A stretch of DNA of 64,000 nucleotides from an uncultured beta proteobacterium. GTDB taxonomy: Bacteria; Pseudomonadota; Gammaproteobacteria; Burkholderiales; Burkholderiaceae_E. Below, piece after piece: positions 34,261 to 46,802 of the stretch. The stretch spans positions 124,001-188,000 of the forward strand of contig CAIZNI010000015.1 of NCBI GenBank assembly GCA_903934295.1, written 5' to 3'. The notes under the pieces are model-generated. The model was not told where the DNA came from. It saw only the letters and a program-made list of their open reading frames with translations, and searched no databases. Each line of letters begins with the position of its first letter. Positions within the stretch are counted from its first letter, which is position 1. Both the position numbers and the translations under genes were made by a program.

Positions 34261-34281
<21 letters not shown>
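33292..34281 (+). CDS. Tripartite tricarboxylate transporter substrate-binding protein (Bug family)
   Basis: A 329-residue periplasmic receptor. The signal peptide (SRRHLLRWLALAGTAAAAAPLAAQ, cut near 26) begins with a double arginine. YPVKPIRLVVGYPPGGSGDFI and VVVENRPGAGGTIANEAVSKASPDGY are canonical Bug motifs, the latter forming the carboxylate clamp. ATG at 33292 with GAAGG upstream; a second ATG two codons later is also possible. Its last 21 bp overlap the convergent kinase gene. No TctAB permease is nearby. Confidence 0.92.
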
Positions 34282-37145
<2,864 letters not shown>

Positions 37146-37149
<4 letters not shown>

Positions 37150-37679
37150 CGCACCGACCCCGCCAGTCGCAGCAGCTTCGATGAAATGCCCACGCCCGCC
37201 GATCGCGCCGCCGTCTGGCCGATGTTGAAACTCAGTCGCTGGCGCTCGACGCCGATCCCGACCATCGCCCCCAGGGCCACGCCGTCCAGCGAGTCGCAGA
37301 CTGTCAACATGCCCGGACCCGCCTCGTCCAGCACGCGCCGGATGCGCGCCGGGTTCGAATCGGCGATGAACAGGATCTGGCAGCCGCGCGACGACTCGCC
37401 GGGCGCCAGGCGCAGCACCCGCAGCGTGGCGGTGCCGACCGACGCCTTGTCGATCGAGCGCAGCGCGCTGTTGTACTCGTCGCCGCCCAGTTGGCACAGG
37501 TTCAGCTGGGACTGATCCCTCGGCCATTCAACGAAGGTGATCACGTTGAACAGCAGCGCGACCTTGGCCTCCGGTTCGCTGAGCTGCGCGCGCGCCGGGC
37601 CGCTGGCGAAGGCGAAGGCGATTGCCAGCACCAGCGTCAGCGCAGTCATCCAGCCCCTGCCGGATCTGATCAGTGCCAT
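37146..37679 (-). CDS. YfiR/DUF4154 family periplasmic protein
   Basis: A 177-residue secreted protein. A signal peptide of about 31 residues (hydrophobic TALTLVLAIAFAFA, then GPARAQ) precedes EAKVALLFNVITFVEWP, the family's first helix and 'WP' motif. The C-terminal FNIGQTAARSAGVGISSKLLRLA is the second signature. Three mature cysteines could form disulphides as in YfiR. Known YfiR proteins sit in the periplasm and repress the diguanylate cyclase YfiN by binding its sensor domain. Here the neighbour is a hybrid kinase with a YfiN-like sensor, so kinase control is inferred. Overlaps the TonB receptor gene by 10 bp and the kinase gene by 4 bp. Confidence 0.88.
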
Positions 37680-39703
37680 TGCCGCGAGGCCCGTGCCCAC
37701 AAAGTGCGGCCATCCTGGGGTAGCAGGGTCTGGCGGAATTCGGCCGACCCCACGTCGGCGAATCGGCGATCGAGCAGGTTGCAGACGCTGGCCGACAGCA
37801 GCACGCCGTCGATCAGCTGACGGCTCGATACCGTCAGGTTGGCGATGGCGTAGCCGGCCGCACCCCCCGCGCTCTCGGTGTTGCGGCGCCCGATGTACTG
37901 GGCGTCCAGTGCCAGGGTGGCGCCGGCCGTCGGCAGCGGTACCGCGCCGGTGAGCTTGGCCAGCAGCCGGGGCGAGTTCGACAGGAGCTGGCCGGAGTCG
38001 CTGTTGACCGCCTGCTGCCAGGTCAGGCTGGCCCGCAGGCGGGCGCCCGAGGCCCAGAACTGCTGCCACTCGGTGGTGAGGCCCTGGGCCTGCGCCGACT
38101 GCACATTGGCGAAGTGCAGCAGCCCCGAGACGGGGTCGGTGATCTGTTCGATCAGGTCGCGCAGCCGGTAGCGGAACACCGAGACGCGCAGCTGGGCGTT
38201 GCCGGGCATCGATTGCTCCAGTGCGGCCTCCAGCGTCGAGATGCGTTCCGGGCGCAGGTTGCCGGCGGCCTCATACGACGAGCCGGCGGCATAGTCGAGC
38301 TCGTAGGCATTCGCGGCGCGGTAGGCATTGCCCGCCATCAGCTTGACGGTGGTCGCCGCCGAATGCCGGTAGACCAGACCCAGCCGCGGTGTGGTGATGC
38401 CGCCCGAGGTGCTGTGATGGTCATGCCGCAAACCCGCGGTCACCGTGACCTTCTCACCCAGGCGGATGCTGTCCTGGAGGTACACGCCGGTGCGCCGCAG
38501 GTGGCGACTCGAATCGAGATAGCTGAAAAACGGGTTGTCGTCGGAGTTGCGCTGTCTCAGGCGGGTGCTTTGTTCGAGTTCGAGCCCCAGCACCCAGTGG
38601 TGTCCGGCGATCCGGGTCTCGTTCAGGCGCATGTCCAGCCCCCACCAGTGGGCCTGGGTGTCGTCGCGATTGCTGTTCAGTCCGGTCGCGCCGGGCGCGG
38701 CTGTGTCCTGCACATACCAGCCCTGCGACCGGTAGGTGCTGTGGTTGATCTGGGTGCTCAGGCTCAGGCCCTCGGCGGGCCGCAGTTCATGGCGCAGCGA
38801 CAGGAACGCATAGCTGTCGACGGTCCGGGTGCCGGCGACATTGAATGCCGATCCGAAGGGCGCGGTGGGCGACTGCTTCTCGCGATCGGAGAAGCTGCCG
38901 GTCAGGCGCCAGTCCTTCCAGCCCAGGTTCAGGTGCAGCTTGCGGCTGCGCTCGCCGTCCAGTCCGACGGCCCGGCCCTGGTTGGTCGCCGGCGCGTCGA
39001 ACTCGGGAAAGTAGACATCGGCGCCGCGGCTGCGCAATCCGGATGCGGCCAGCAAAACGTCGAGCCCGCTGTCGTAGCGGCGTCCGATGCTGGCGCCTCC
39101 CTCGATCGTCCCGAAGCTGCCCGCACCGGCGCTGACGGTGACGCCATCCAGGCTGGCCGCGGTTCGGGTGATGACATTGAGCACGCCGAAAAAGGCATTG
39201 GCCCCGTACAGCGCCGACCCAGGTCCGGGCACGAACTCGATGCGCTCGATCAGGCTCAGGTCCAGCGGGAACGAGCGGTCGAAGGTGGCGCTGTCGTAGA
39301 CGATGTCGTTGATCCGCCGGCCGTCGATCAGCAGCAGCACCCGGGTGTTGTAGTCGTTGGGCCGGCTGAATCCGCGCACCCCCAGGTACTCGTAGTTGCG
39401 GTCGTTGCTGACGTGCAGGCCCGGCACGGTGCGCATCACGTCGCCCAGCGTCCGAAAGCCGTGCTCGCGAATCTCGTCGCGGGTGATCACGGTGACGGTG
39501 GCTGGCGCCTCGCTCATCCGTTGCGATTGCTTGGAAGCGGTCTGGATCGTCATGTCCAGCAGCGCCTCGAGACCGATGCGTGTCAGGTCGGGTTTCGGCG
39601 GCTGAACGGCCGCCGCGATCGGAGCCGCCGACAGGCCGGCGGCAACCAGCATCGAGCCGGCGACAGCCGACAGTGGCGGCCAGGAGGAGCGGTGGGATCG
39701 CAT
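37670..39703 (-). CDS. TonB-dependent outer-membrane receptor
   Basis: A 677-residue receptor. The signal peptide runs to about residue 32, then LEALLDMTIQTASKQSQRMSEAP leads into the plug (ATVTVITRDEIREHGFRTLGDVMRTVPGLHV, later VRGFSRPN and RIEFVPGPGSALYGANAFFGVLNVITR). The remainder is a beta-barrel of alternating residues. It ends in RQWH instead of an aromatic last residue, slightly unusual for barrel insertion. Plug features resemble the colicin I/vitamin B12 receptor group. First gene of an overlapping operon with YfiR and the hybrid kinase, which suggests signalling as well as uptake; no ExbBD or TonB gene is nearby. Confidence 0.92.
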   Translation of the reverse strand: MRSHRSSWPPLSAVAGSMLVAAGLSAAPIAAAVQPPKPDLTRIGLEALLDMTIQTASKQSQRMSEAPATVTVITRDEIREHGFRTLGDVMRTVPGLHVSNDRNYEYLGVRGFSRPNDYNTRVLLLIDGRRINDIVYDSATFDRSFPLDLSLIERIEFVPGPGSALYGANAFFGVLNVITRTAASLDGVTVSAGAGSFGTIEGGASIGRRYDSGLDVLLAASGLRSRGADVYFPEFDAPATNQGRAVGLDGERSRKLHLNLGWKDWRLTGSFSDREKQSPTAPFGSAFNVAGTRTVDSYAFLSLRHELRPAEGLSLSTQINHSTYRSQGWYVQDTAAPGATGLNSNRDDTQAHWWGLDMRLNETRIAGHHWVLGLELEQSTRLRQRNSDDNPFFSYLDSSRHLRRTGVYLQDSIRLGEKVTVTAGLRHDHHSTSGGITTPRLGLVYRHSAATTVKLMAGNAYRAANAYELDYAAGSSYEAAGNLRPERISTLEAALEQSMPGNAQLRVSVFRYRLRDLIEQITDPVSGLLHFANVQSAQAQGLTTEWQQFWASGARLRASLTWQQAVNSDSGQLLSNSPRLLAKLTGAVPLPTAGATLALDAQYIGRRNTESAGGAAGYAIANLTVSSRQLIDGVLLSASVCNLLDRRFADVGSAEFRQTLLPQDGRTLWARASRQWH

Positions 39704-39791
39704 GGTCGATGGGTAGGCGCTGGCGAGGTGAAGCGGGAGAGGGGGATGACAGGGATACGGGCCAGGGACGGCGGGCCGGGGGCGTCCGGAC

Positions 39792-40286
39792 TCAGCCCCA
39801 GAACCCGACGTGTCCGCTGGCGGCCTCGTCTTCGAGCGCCGGACCGATCACCTCGATGTCGCGCTGGCCGGCCGCGAGCACCTGCCGGCACGGCAGGTCC
39901 ATCGTCAGGTTCTCGGGATGGGGGCCGATCAGTTCGCCGAGCCGTTTCTCCGACAGCCCGTAGACGATGCGGCCGACGCCGCTCCAGTACGCTGCGCCGG
40001 CGCACATGGCGCAGGGCTCGGCCGAGGTCACCATCGTGCAGCGTGCCAGCAGCGCAGCATCGAAGCGGCGCGACGCGGCGGTCATCAGGTTGCGCTCGGC
40101 GTGGCCGGTGGCGTCGTTGTCGGTGCGACCGGTGTTTTCGGCCTGCAGCAGCAACGCGCCGTCGGGTCCGACCAGCAGCGCGCCGAAGGGGTGGTTGCCA
40201 TTGGCCCGTGACTGAGCGGCGAGTTCGATCGCGCTGCGCAGCCAGTCGAGTTCGGCATCGGTGGGCGGACGGCTGGTGATGGTCAT
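39792..40286 (-). CDS. Nucleoside deaminase (guanine/cytidine deaminase family)
   Basis: A 164-residue zinc deaminase. The catalytic motif is H62-A-E64 in TGHAERNLM, and the zinc cysteines are C92 and C95 in SAEPCAMCAGAAYWSGVGRIVYG. This arrangement and length fit guanine deaminase (GuaD)/tRNA adenosine deaminase-like proteins; the C-terminal region lacks TadA's typical tail, so a small-molecule deaminase is favoured. NHPFGALLVGPDG near 31-43 is the substrate-side loop. Possibly purine salvage; it leads into a MaoC gene 28 bp from its own start in the same strand's order. Confidence 0.9.
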   Translation of the reverse strand: MTITSRPPTDAELDWLRSAIELAAQSRANGNHPFGALLVGPDGALLLQAENTGRTDNDATGHAERNLMTAASRRFDAALLARCTMVTSAEPCAMCAGAAYWSGVGRIVYGLSEKRLGELIGPHPENLTMDLPCRQVLAAGQRDIEVIGPALEDEAASGHVGFWG

Positions 40287-40314
40287 GAGCGGGGAATCCG
40301 GGATTGAGCCGGTG

Positions 40315-40794
40315 TCAGGCCGGCCGGCAGCGCAGCAGGTTGACCGCCTTCATCGTCAGCACCGTTGCGCCGTGCTGGTTGCGCAGCTCGATCAGGGTGA
40401 TGGCGATGCCCCGGTCGGGCTGCGATTGCGAGCGCCTTGCCGACAGGATGCTGGCACGCCCGCTGAGCCGGTCGCCGGGACGCACCGGCAGCAGCCAGCG
40501 CAGCTCGTCGATGCCGGGCGAGCCCAGGCTGGAGTCGGGCGACAGGAAGGTTTCGGTGAGCAGGCGCATCGCCAGGCTGGCGGTGTGCCAGCCGCTGGCG
40601 ATGATGCCGCCGTAGGCAGATTGCGCCGCGGCCGCGGCGTCGATGTGAAAGGGTTGCGGATCGAAGCGTTGCGCGAAAGCCTGCACCTCGATCGGGTCGA
40701 CATCGATGTCGCCGAGTTCGAAGACCCGGCCCGGCGGGTAGTCTTCGAAGTACAGCACCAGCGGGGCGACAAAGGGGCGGGCGGGCAGGGTCAT
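40315..40794 (-). CDS. MaoC-like (R)-specific enoyl-CoA hydratase
   Basis: A 159-residue hot-dog-fold hydratase. The catalytic pair D45 and H50 lies in RFDPQPFHIDAAAA, with the following YGGIIASGWHTASLAMRLL as the hydratase-2 motif. It would hydrate an enoyl-CoA or dehydrate a 3-hydroxyacyl-CoA. MTLPARPF at 40794 was chosen over an upstream frame extension because the fold starts there. Its gene precedes the deaminase gene on the minus strand by 28 bp. Confidence 0.88.
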   Translation of the reverse strand: MTLPARPFVAPLVLYFEDYPPGRVFELGDIDVDPIEVQAFAQRFDPQPFHIDAAAAAQSAYGGIIASGWHTASLAMRLLTETFLSPDSSLGSPGIDELRWLLPVRPGDRLSGRASILSARRSQSQPDRGIAITLIELRNQHGATVLTMKAVNLLRCRPA

Positions 40795-40873
40795 GACTGG
40801 TGCGGCGGGGAATCGGACCGGCAGTTTGCACCACGGCCGAAAAGGCCACAATCGATTCTCGCGCGGGCCTCCC

Positions 40874-41652
<779 letters not shown>

Positions 41653-41656
<4 letters not shown>

Positions 41657-42930
41657 AGCCGCATCGCCTGCGCCGGGTCCAGCCGAGCCGCCTGGCGTGC
41701 CGGGGCGGCCGCCGCCAGCACGCCGCAGACGGTCGCCAGCAGGCCGATGCTGCCCACCACCTCCCACTGCAGGCTGATCGGGAACAGGGCCCGGCCGTCG
41801 CTGCCTTTCACCAGCGCGCTGAACAGGGCAATCATCAGCCATGACAGTCCGGCGCCCAGCACCGATCCCGAGCTGCCCACCAGCGCGCCCTGCAGCAGGA
41901 ACACCCGCATCATCTGCCCGCGCGAGGCGCCCATCGCGCGCAGGATCCCGATCTCCTTGCGTTTCTGGACCACCGAGACCGCCAGCACGCTGGCGATGCC
42001 CAGCACCACCACCAGCATCACCACCAGCCGGATCAGGCGCGTCGACAGGGTCTGCGCCTGAAGCGCCGAGAGCAGTTGCGTGTTGGTCTGCATCCAGCTC
42101 TCGATTTCATGGGGCAGCCGCGCGGCCAGTGCTTGTGCAACCCGTTCGGCGGCAAACACATCGGCGACGGTCAGATCGATCTGGGTCGCGCCGCCAGCGA
42201 TGCCCAGCAGGCTTTGCGCGCTGCGCAGCGGCACATAGACGTTGCGCCGGTTGACCTCTCGAACACCGGCATCGTAGATGGCCACTGCCCGCACCGAGTC
42301 GGTGGTCCCGCGGCCCAGGGTGACGATGAATCGATCGCCCACCTGGACGCCCAGATCATCGGCGAGTTCGCGGCCGATGATCGCCTCGCCGGGCCCGAGC
42401 CGGAAGTGGCCGGCAATGATTTTGTTGCCCAGCGCGGCGATCCGGTCGTAGCGATCGAGCTCGATGCCGATCAGCGAGATCGCGCGGCTGCCTTCGCCGC
42501 GCTGCGCGAGTGCGGCGCCGCTGGCCATCGGCGACACCGCGACCACGCCGGGGCTGCGCTCGAGCATCGGCACGAGGGGCGGCCAGTTGTCGATCGAACG
42601 GGTGCGCTGCGCACGCGGTTGCTGGATGCTCATCGATTCGGCCGGTGCACCGGGGCCGGGGGGCTGGGGTGACTGGGCCGATGAGGGGGGCTGGAGCGAG
42701 GGCATCGCCGGGGCGGGGCGGGCGACCAGCGGCACATCCTTGATGGGTCGCACCGTCAGGTGCGGCTGCACCCCCAGCGTGCGGCGGATGGTGTTTTCCT
42801 GCAGCCCGTTGACCAGTGCGGTGATGTAGGTCACCACCGAGACCCCGAACGCCACACCGACCACCATCAGCGCGGTCTGCAGCCGTCCCTCGACCAGGAA
42901 ACGGACGGCGATCCGCCAGGCGAAGCCCAT
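41653..42930 (-). CDS. FtsX/MacB-like ABC transporter permease
   Basis: A 425-residue permease with one N-terminal membrane helix (about 18-40), a large periplasmic domain and three C-terminal helices (about 280-420), the MacB/LolCE layout. [30 protein letters not shown] near 310-340 is the conserved cytoplasmic coupling segment. The periplasmic domain contains a long Pro/Gln/Ala-rich insert (roughly residues 70-110) that is probably unstructured. It is followed on the same mRNA by the ATPase and preceded by the adaptor, 15 bp away. Confidence 0.9.
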
Positions 42931-42945
42931 CGCGGTCCGGGTCCG

Positions 42946-44139
42946 TCAGCGCGGTTCGCCGGCACGCACGCGGGCGCCCGGCTGCACGCTCAGCGGCTGC
43001 GCCAGCACGCTCTCGCCGGCCGTCAGTCCCTCGACGATCTCGACCCGCTCGAGCGTGCGCAGTCCCACCCGAACAGTCTGCTCGCTGACCCGCCCGTCGA
43101 CGATCCGGCGCACCCGTCCCTCGGCGCCCGCCCCCAGTACCGCGCTGGCCGGCAGCGTCAGGGCCTGCTCGCGGCGCCCTGTCTGCAATTGCAGCGACAG
43201 CGTCATGTCCTCGCGCAGGAAGGCGGGTGGGGAGACCACCGAAAACTTCACTTCGATCGTGCCGCGCTGGGGATCGACGCTCGGGGCGATGGAACTGATC
43301 GATGCCTGGAAGGGCTGCTCGGGAAACGCGTCGGCCAGCACGGTCGCGAGCTGTCCGGGGGCCAGCAGCGCGAGAAACTTCTCGTCGGCCTGGCCGATCA
43401 GCTGGGTGGGTCCGTCGGCGGCGAATTGCAGCAGAACCTTGCCAGGCTGCACGACCTGGCCCGGGTCGACGCTGCGCGCCACCACCCGCCCGGCGCTGGG
43501 TGCGCGGATCCGGGTCTGCTGCAAGCGGGTCTGTGCCAGTGCCGCGGCGGTTTCGGCTTCCACGACCCGCAGGCGTGCCTGGAGGGCTTCATTGCCCGTC
43601 CCGGCATTGACCCGTGCGCCGGTCTGGGCTGCCTGCACCTGGGCCTGGGCGACGCGTAACGCCCGCTCGGTCTCGTCGACCCGCGCCTGGGCCACGAATC
43701 CACGCGCGAAAAGTGCCTGGGTGCGCTGCGCCTCTTGTCTGGCGACCGCGAGATTGGCATCGGCCTGGGCCAGCGTCGCCAGGCTGGTCGGCAGGGCGAG
43801 CTCGCGCTGGCTGTCGGCGCGGGCGCGCGCCGATTGCACGAGGGCCCCGGCCTGATCGAGCTGGGCGCGCAGCTCGTCGGTTTCCAGTTGCACCAGCAGT
43901 TGCCCTGCCTGCGCGACATCGCCTTCGCGCACCAGCACCTGGGCGACCCGGCCGGTCACCGCGGCGCCCAGTTCGACTCGCACCCGGGCGGCAACCCGGC
44001 CGGAAAAGACCAGCGACTGGGCCAGCGGCCCGCTCGTCACCGTCACCAGTGGCTGCGCCGGCGCCCGGGCCAGCAGCCAGCCGGTCGTGCCCGCCAACAG
44101 GCAGCTGACAGCCGACAGCGCCCAGATTTGCCGTTTCAT
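42946..44139 (-). CDS. RND/MacA-type periplasmic adaptor protein
   Basis: A 397-residue membrane-fusion protein. One N-terminal helix or signal anchor (IWALSAVSCLLAGTTGWLL) is followed by the lipoyl/barrel segment (ELGAAVTGRVAQVLVREGDVAQAGQLLVQLE), a long coiled-coil hairpin (residues about 90-190) and the second lipoyl half (TRIRAPSAGRVVARSVDPGQVVQPG). The C-terminal domain includes LPASAVLGAG. This architecture links an inner-membrane ABC pump to an outer-membrane channel. MKRQIWAL at 44139 begins the protein; the upstream frame is non-coding. First gene of the adaptor-permease-ATPase operon; no TolC-like gene is nearby. Confidence 0.9.
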   Translation of the reverse strand: MKRQIWALSAVSCLLAGTTGWLLARAPAQPLVTVTSGPLAQSLVFSGRVAARVRVELGAAVTGRVAQVLVREGDVAQAGQLLVQLETDELRAQLDQAGALVQSARARADSQRELALPTSLATLAQADANLAVARQEAQRTQALFARGFVAQARVDETERALRVAQAQVQAAQTGARVNAGTGNEALQARLRVVEAETAAALAQTRLQQTRIRAPSAGRVVARSVDPGQVVQPGKVLLQFAADGPTQLIGQADEKFLALLAPGQLATVLADAFPEQPFQASISSIAPSVDPQRGTIEVKFSVVSPPAFLREDMTLSLQLQTGRREQALTLPASAVLGAGAEGRVRRIVDGRVSEQTVRVGLRTLERVEIVEGLTAGESVLAQPLSVQPGARVRAGEPR

Positions 44140-44169
44140 GTGCCCGAGTGTACAGGCCGGGTCGAGTGG

Positions 44170-44184
44170 CACTGTGACACTGTG
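44170..44184. promoter_or_regulatory. Direct repeat CACTGTG-A-CACTGTG in the efflux/chromate divergent promoter
   Basis: Two identical 7-bp units with an 8-bp period lie in the 106-bp gap between the divergent adaptor and chromate transporter genes. Likely a regulator site because of its position, but no regulator gene is adjacent. Confidence 0.35.
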
Positions 44185-44245
44185 GTACGGTCCCGGGTCT
44201 GTGGCGCGCGCGACGCGCGTGGCGACTGCGAGGGGTTTGCGCCCG

Positions 44246-45616
44246 ATGACCGTCCCTGACAGTGCTCCCGCGGTGGCGGCTGCCGAGCCGGTGCCGTCGG
44301 CGTCTTTTGGCGAAGCCCTGCGGTTCTGGCTGAAGCTGGGCTTCATCAGTTTCGGCGGGCCGGCCGGCCAGATCGCGATCATGCACACCGAGCTCGTCGA
44401 GCGGCGCCGCTGGATCAGCGAGAAGCGCTTCCTGCACGCGCTGAACTACTGCATGGTGCTGCCCGGCCCCGAGGCGCAGCAACTCGCCACCTACCTCGGC
44501 TGGCTGATGCATCGCACCCGCGGCGGCGTGGCGGCGGGCGTCCTGTTCGTGCTGCCCTCGCTGTTCCTGCTGATCCTGCTGTCGTGGGTCTACATCGCGT
44601 TCGGCAACCTGCCGGTGGTGGCCGGGTTGTTCCATGGCATCAAGCCGGCGGTCACCGCGATCGTGCTGCAGGCGGCCTGGCGGATCGGGTCGCGGGCGCT
44701 GCAAAACGGCGTGCTGTGGGCGATCGCCGCCGCGTCGTTCGTGGCGATCTTCGCGCTCGGGCTGCCGTTTCCGCTGATCGTGCTCGGCGCGGCCCTGATC
44801 GGGTTCGTCGGCGGCCGGCTCGCGCCGACGCGCTTCGCGGCCGGCGGCGGCCATGGCAAGCCGGCCCGCCACTTCGGCGCTGCGCTGATCGACGACCACA
44901 CCCCCACGCCCGACCATGCGCGATTCAAGGCGTCGCGGCTGGCGCTGGTGCTGGCGGTGGGCGCGCTGCTCTGGCTGGTGCCGATGGGCGCGCTGATGGC
45001 GATCCAGGGCTGGTCGGGCACGCTGACCCAGATGGGCTGGTTCTTCACCAAGGCGGCGCTGCTCACCTTCGGCGGCGCCTACGCGGTGCTGCCCTATGTC
45101 TATCAGGGGGCGGTGTCGCATTACGGGTGGGTCACGCCCACCCAGATGATCGATGGGCTGGCGCTGGGCGAAACCACGCCGGGCCCGCTGATCATGGTGG
45201 TCGCGTTCGTCGCCTTCGCCGGCGGCTGGCAGAGCGCGGATCTGGCCGCGCTGTTCGGGCCCGACCGCTTGTTCCTGGCCGGCGCAGTGGCCGCCACGCT
45301 GGTCACCTGGTTCACCTTTCTGCCGTCGTTCCTGTTCATCCTGGCCGGCGGCCCGCTGGTCGAGTCCACGCACGACGACCTGAACTTCACCGGACCGCTG
45401 ACCGCGATCACCGCGGCGGTGGTCGGGGTGATCGTGAACCTGGCGCTGTTCTTCGGTTACCACGTGTTCTGGCCGCTCGGCTTTTCCGGGCCGTTCGATG
45501 CGGTCTCGGCCCTGATTGCGCTGGCAGCGGCGATCGCGCTGTTTCGGTTCAAACGATCGGTCATCCAGGTGATCGCCGCCTGCGCACTGGCCGGGCTGGC
45601 GGTCCACCTGGTCTGA
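44246..45616 (+). CDS. chrA: Chromate transporter (ChrA, two-domain CHR family)
   Basis: A 456-residue membrane protein with two CHR halves. FISFGGPAGQIAIMH near residue 36 and LLTFGGAYAVLPYVYQ near 275 are the paired CHR motifs, and WISEKRFLHALNYCMVLPGPEAQQLATYLGW is the highly conserved follow-up in the first half. Long-chain ChrA proteins export chromate, giving resistance. The ATG at 44246 has AGGGG at 44231-44235; the frame is open further upstream inside the divergent gene. No chrB regulator accompanies it, and some ChrA-like proteins move other oxyanions, so chromate is the probable rather than proven substrate. Confidence 0.92.
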   Translation: MTVPDSAPAVAAAEPVPSASFGEALRFWLKLGFISFGGPAGQIAIMHTELVERRRWISEKRFLHALNYCMVLPGPEAQQLATYLGWLMHRTRGGVAAGVLFVLPSLFLLILLSWVYIAFGNLPVVAGLFHGIKPAVTAIVLQAAWRIGSRALQNGVLWAIAAASFVAIFALGLPFPLIVLGAALIGFVGGRLAPTRFAAGGGHGKPARHFGAALIDDHTPTPDHARFKASRLALVLAVGALLWLVPMGALMAIQGWSGTLTQMGWFFTKAALLTFGGAYAVLPYVYQGAVSHYGWVTPTQMIDGLALGETTPGPLIMVVAFVAFAGGWQSADLAALFGPDRLFLAGAVAATLVTWFTFLPSFLFILAGGPLVESTHDDLNFTGPLTAITAAVVGVIVNLALFFGYHVFWPLGFSGPFDAVSALIALAAAIALFRFKRSVIQVIAACALAGLAVHLV

Positions 45617-45631
45617 CCGGCCGTGCCTGGC

Positions 45632-45669
45632 GGCTGCGCCGGTGCAGCCCGACGCAGCCCGACGCAGCC
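45632..45669. repeat. GC hairpin and 10-bp tandem repeat between convergent genes
   Basis: GGCTGC (45632-45637) and GCAGCC (45644-45649) can pair around a 6-base loop, and CGACGCAGCC is tandemly repeated at 45650-45659 and 45660-45669. The hairpin may weakly end transcription from both sides; there is no T-run. Confidence 0.5.
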
Positions 45670-45685
45670 GGCCACCCGCCGCGTG

Positions 45686-46687
45686 TCAGTCGACCTGGAT
45701 GTTCTCGCGCCGGATCACTTCGCCCCAGGTCGCGATCTCGGTGCGGATCTGGGCGGCGAAGGCGGCCGGCTCGTTCAGTTCCACCGTCCCCTGCAGTTGC
45801 AGCGTCTTCATCGCATTGGCGTCCTCGCGGACCGAACGGATCGCCGCGGCAAGTGCCTGGATTACCGCGGGCGGGGTCTGTGCCGGCGCCAGCATGCCGA
45901 GCCAGAACGACACGTCGAAACCCGGATAGCCGGCTTCGCTCAGGGTCGGCACTGTGGGCAGATCGGGCCAGCGCTTTGCGGTCGTCACCGCCAGCGCCTT
46001 GAGCCGGCCGGCCTTGACATGAGGCACCGCCAACGGCGTGTCGAGCTGCGCATCGACTTCCTTGCCCAGCAGGCCGATCTGCGCCGCGACACCGCCCTTG
46101 TAGGGCACATGGGTGGTCTTGATCCCGGCCCGGTTGTTGATCATCTCGAAGCCCAGGTGGGCGAGGTTGCCGGGGCCGCCCGAACTGTAAGTCAGCTGCC
46201 CGGGGCGGGCACGCGCCAGCGCGACCAGATCGGCCACGGTGTTGACCGACGCGGTGCGTTCGGCGGCGGCGTTTACCGTGAGCACGAAGGGGGCCGAGAC
46301 GACCATGCTGACCGGTACGAAGTCGGCGACCTGGTAGCTGATCTTGCGGTAGATCTGGGGGTTGACGGTGATGCTGCTCGAGTTGGTGGCCAGCAGCGTG
46401 TAGCCGTCGGCCGGTGCGCGTGCCACCTCGGTCACACCGAGTATCCCGTTGGCACCCGGCTTGTTCTCGACGATCACCGGCTGGCCCAGCTTCGTGCGCA
46501 GGTGCTCGGCCAGCACGCGAGCGATCGAGTCGGTCGAGCTGCCCGCCGGAAAGCCGACGATGATGCGGATCGGTTTGGCCGGCCAGGCCGGGGTCTGGGC
46601 CCGGACCTGGCTGGTCAGTCCGGCCGCGGGCAGTGCGAGTGCGGCGGCCATCAGCCGGCGGCGTGAGGAAGAACGTGTAGCGGTCAT
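45686..46687 (-). CDS. Tripartite tricarboxylate transporter substrate-binding protein (Bug family)
   Basis: A 333-residue periplasmic receptor. The signal (SSSRRRLMAAALALPAAGLTSQVRAQ) has a twin-arginine look and is cut near residue 31. WPAKPIRIIVGFPAGSSTDSIARVLAEHL and VIVENKPGANGILGVTEVARAPADGY are standard Bug motifs. Third Bug receptor in the window and again without TctAB permeases. It lies 115 bp downstream of the LIV ATPase gene on the same strand and may be part of that transcript or independent. Confidence 0.91.
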   Translation of the reverse strand: MTATRSSSRRRLMAAALALPAAGLTSQVRAQTPAWPAKPIRIIVGFPAGSSTDSIARVLAEHLRTKLGQPVIVENKPGANGILGVTEVARAPADGYTLLATNSSSITVNPQIYRKISYQVADFVPVSMVVSAPFVLTVNAAAERTASVNTVADLVALARARPGQLTYSSGGPGNLAHLGFEMINNRAGIKTTHVPYKGGVAAQIGLLGKEVDAQLDTPLAVPHVKAGRLKALAVTTAKRWPDLPTVPTLSEAGYPGFDVSFWLGMLAPAQTPPAVIQALAAAIRSVREDANAMKTLQLQGTVELNEPAAFAAQIRTEIATWGEVIRRENIQVD

Positions 46688-46802
46688 GGAGTGGCTCCGG
46701 GGTGGCTGGCAGAAAGATCAGGCAGGGTGCAAGGGACGCAACGCGCGGATCGGTGATCGGGTGACCGGTTCGCGGGCAGCACGGCGGACGGGCATCCGGA
46801 TT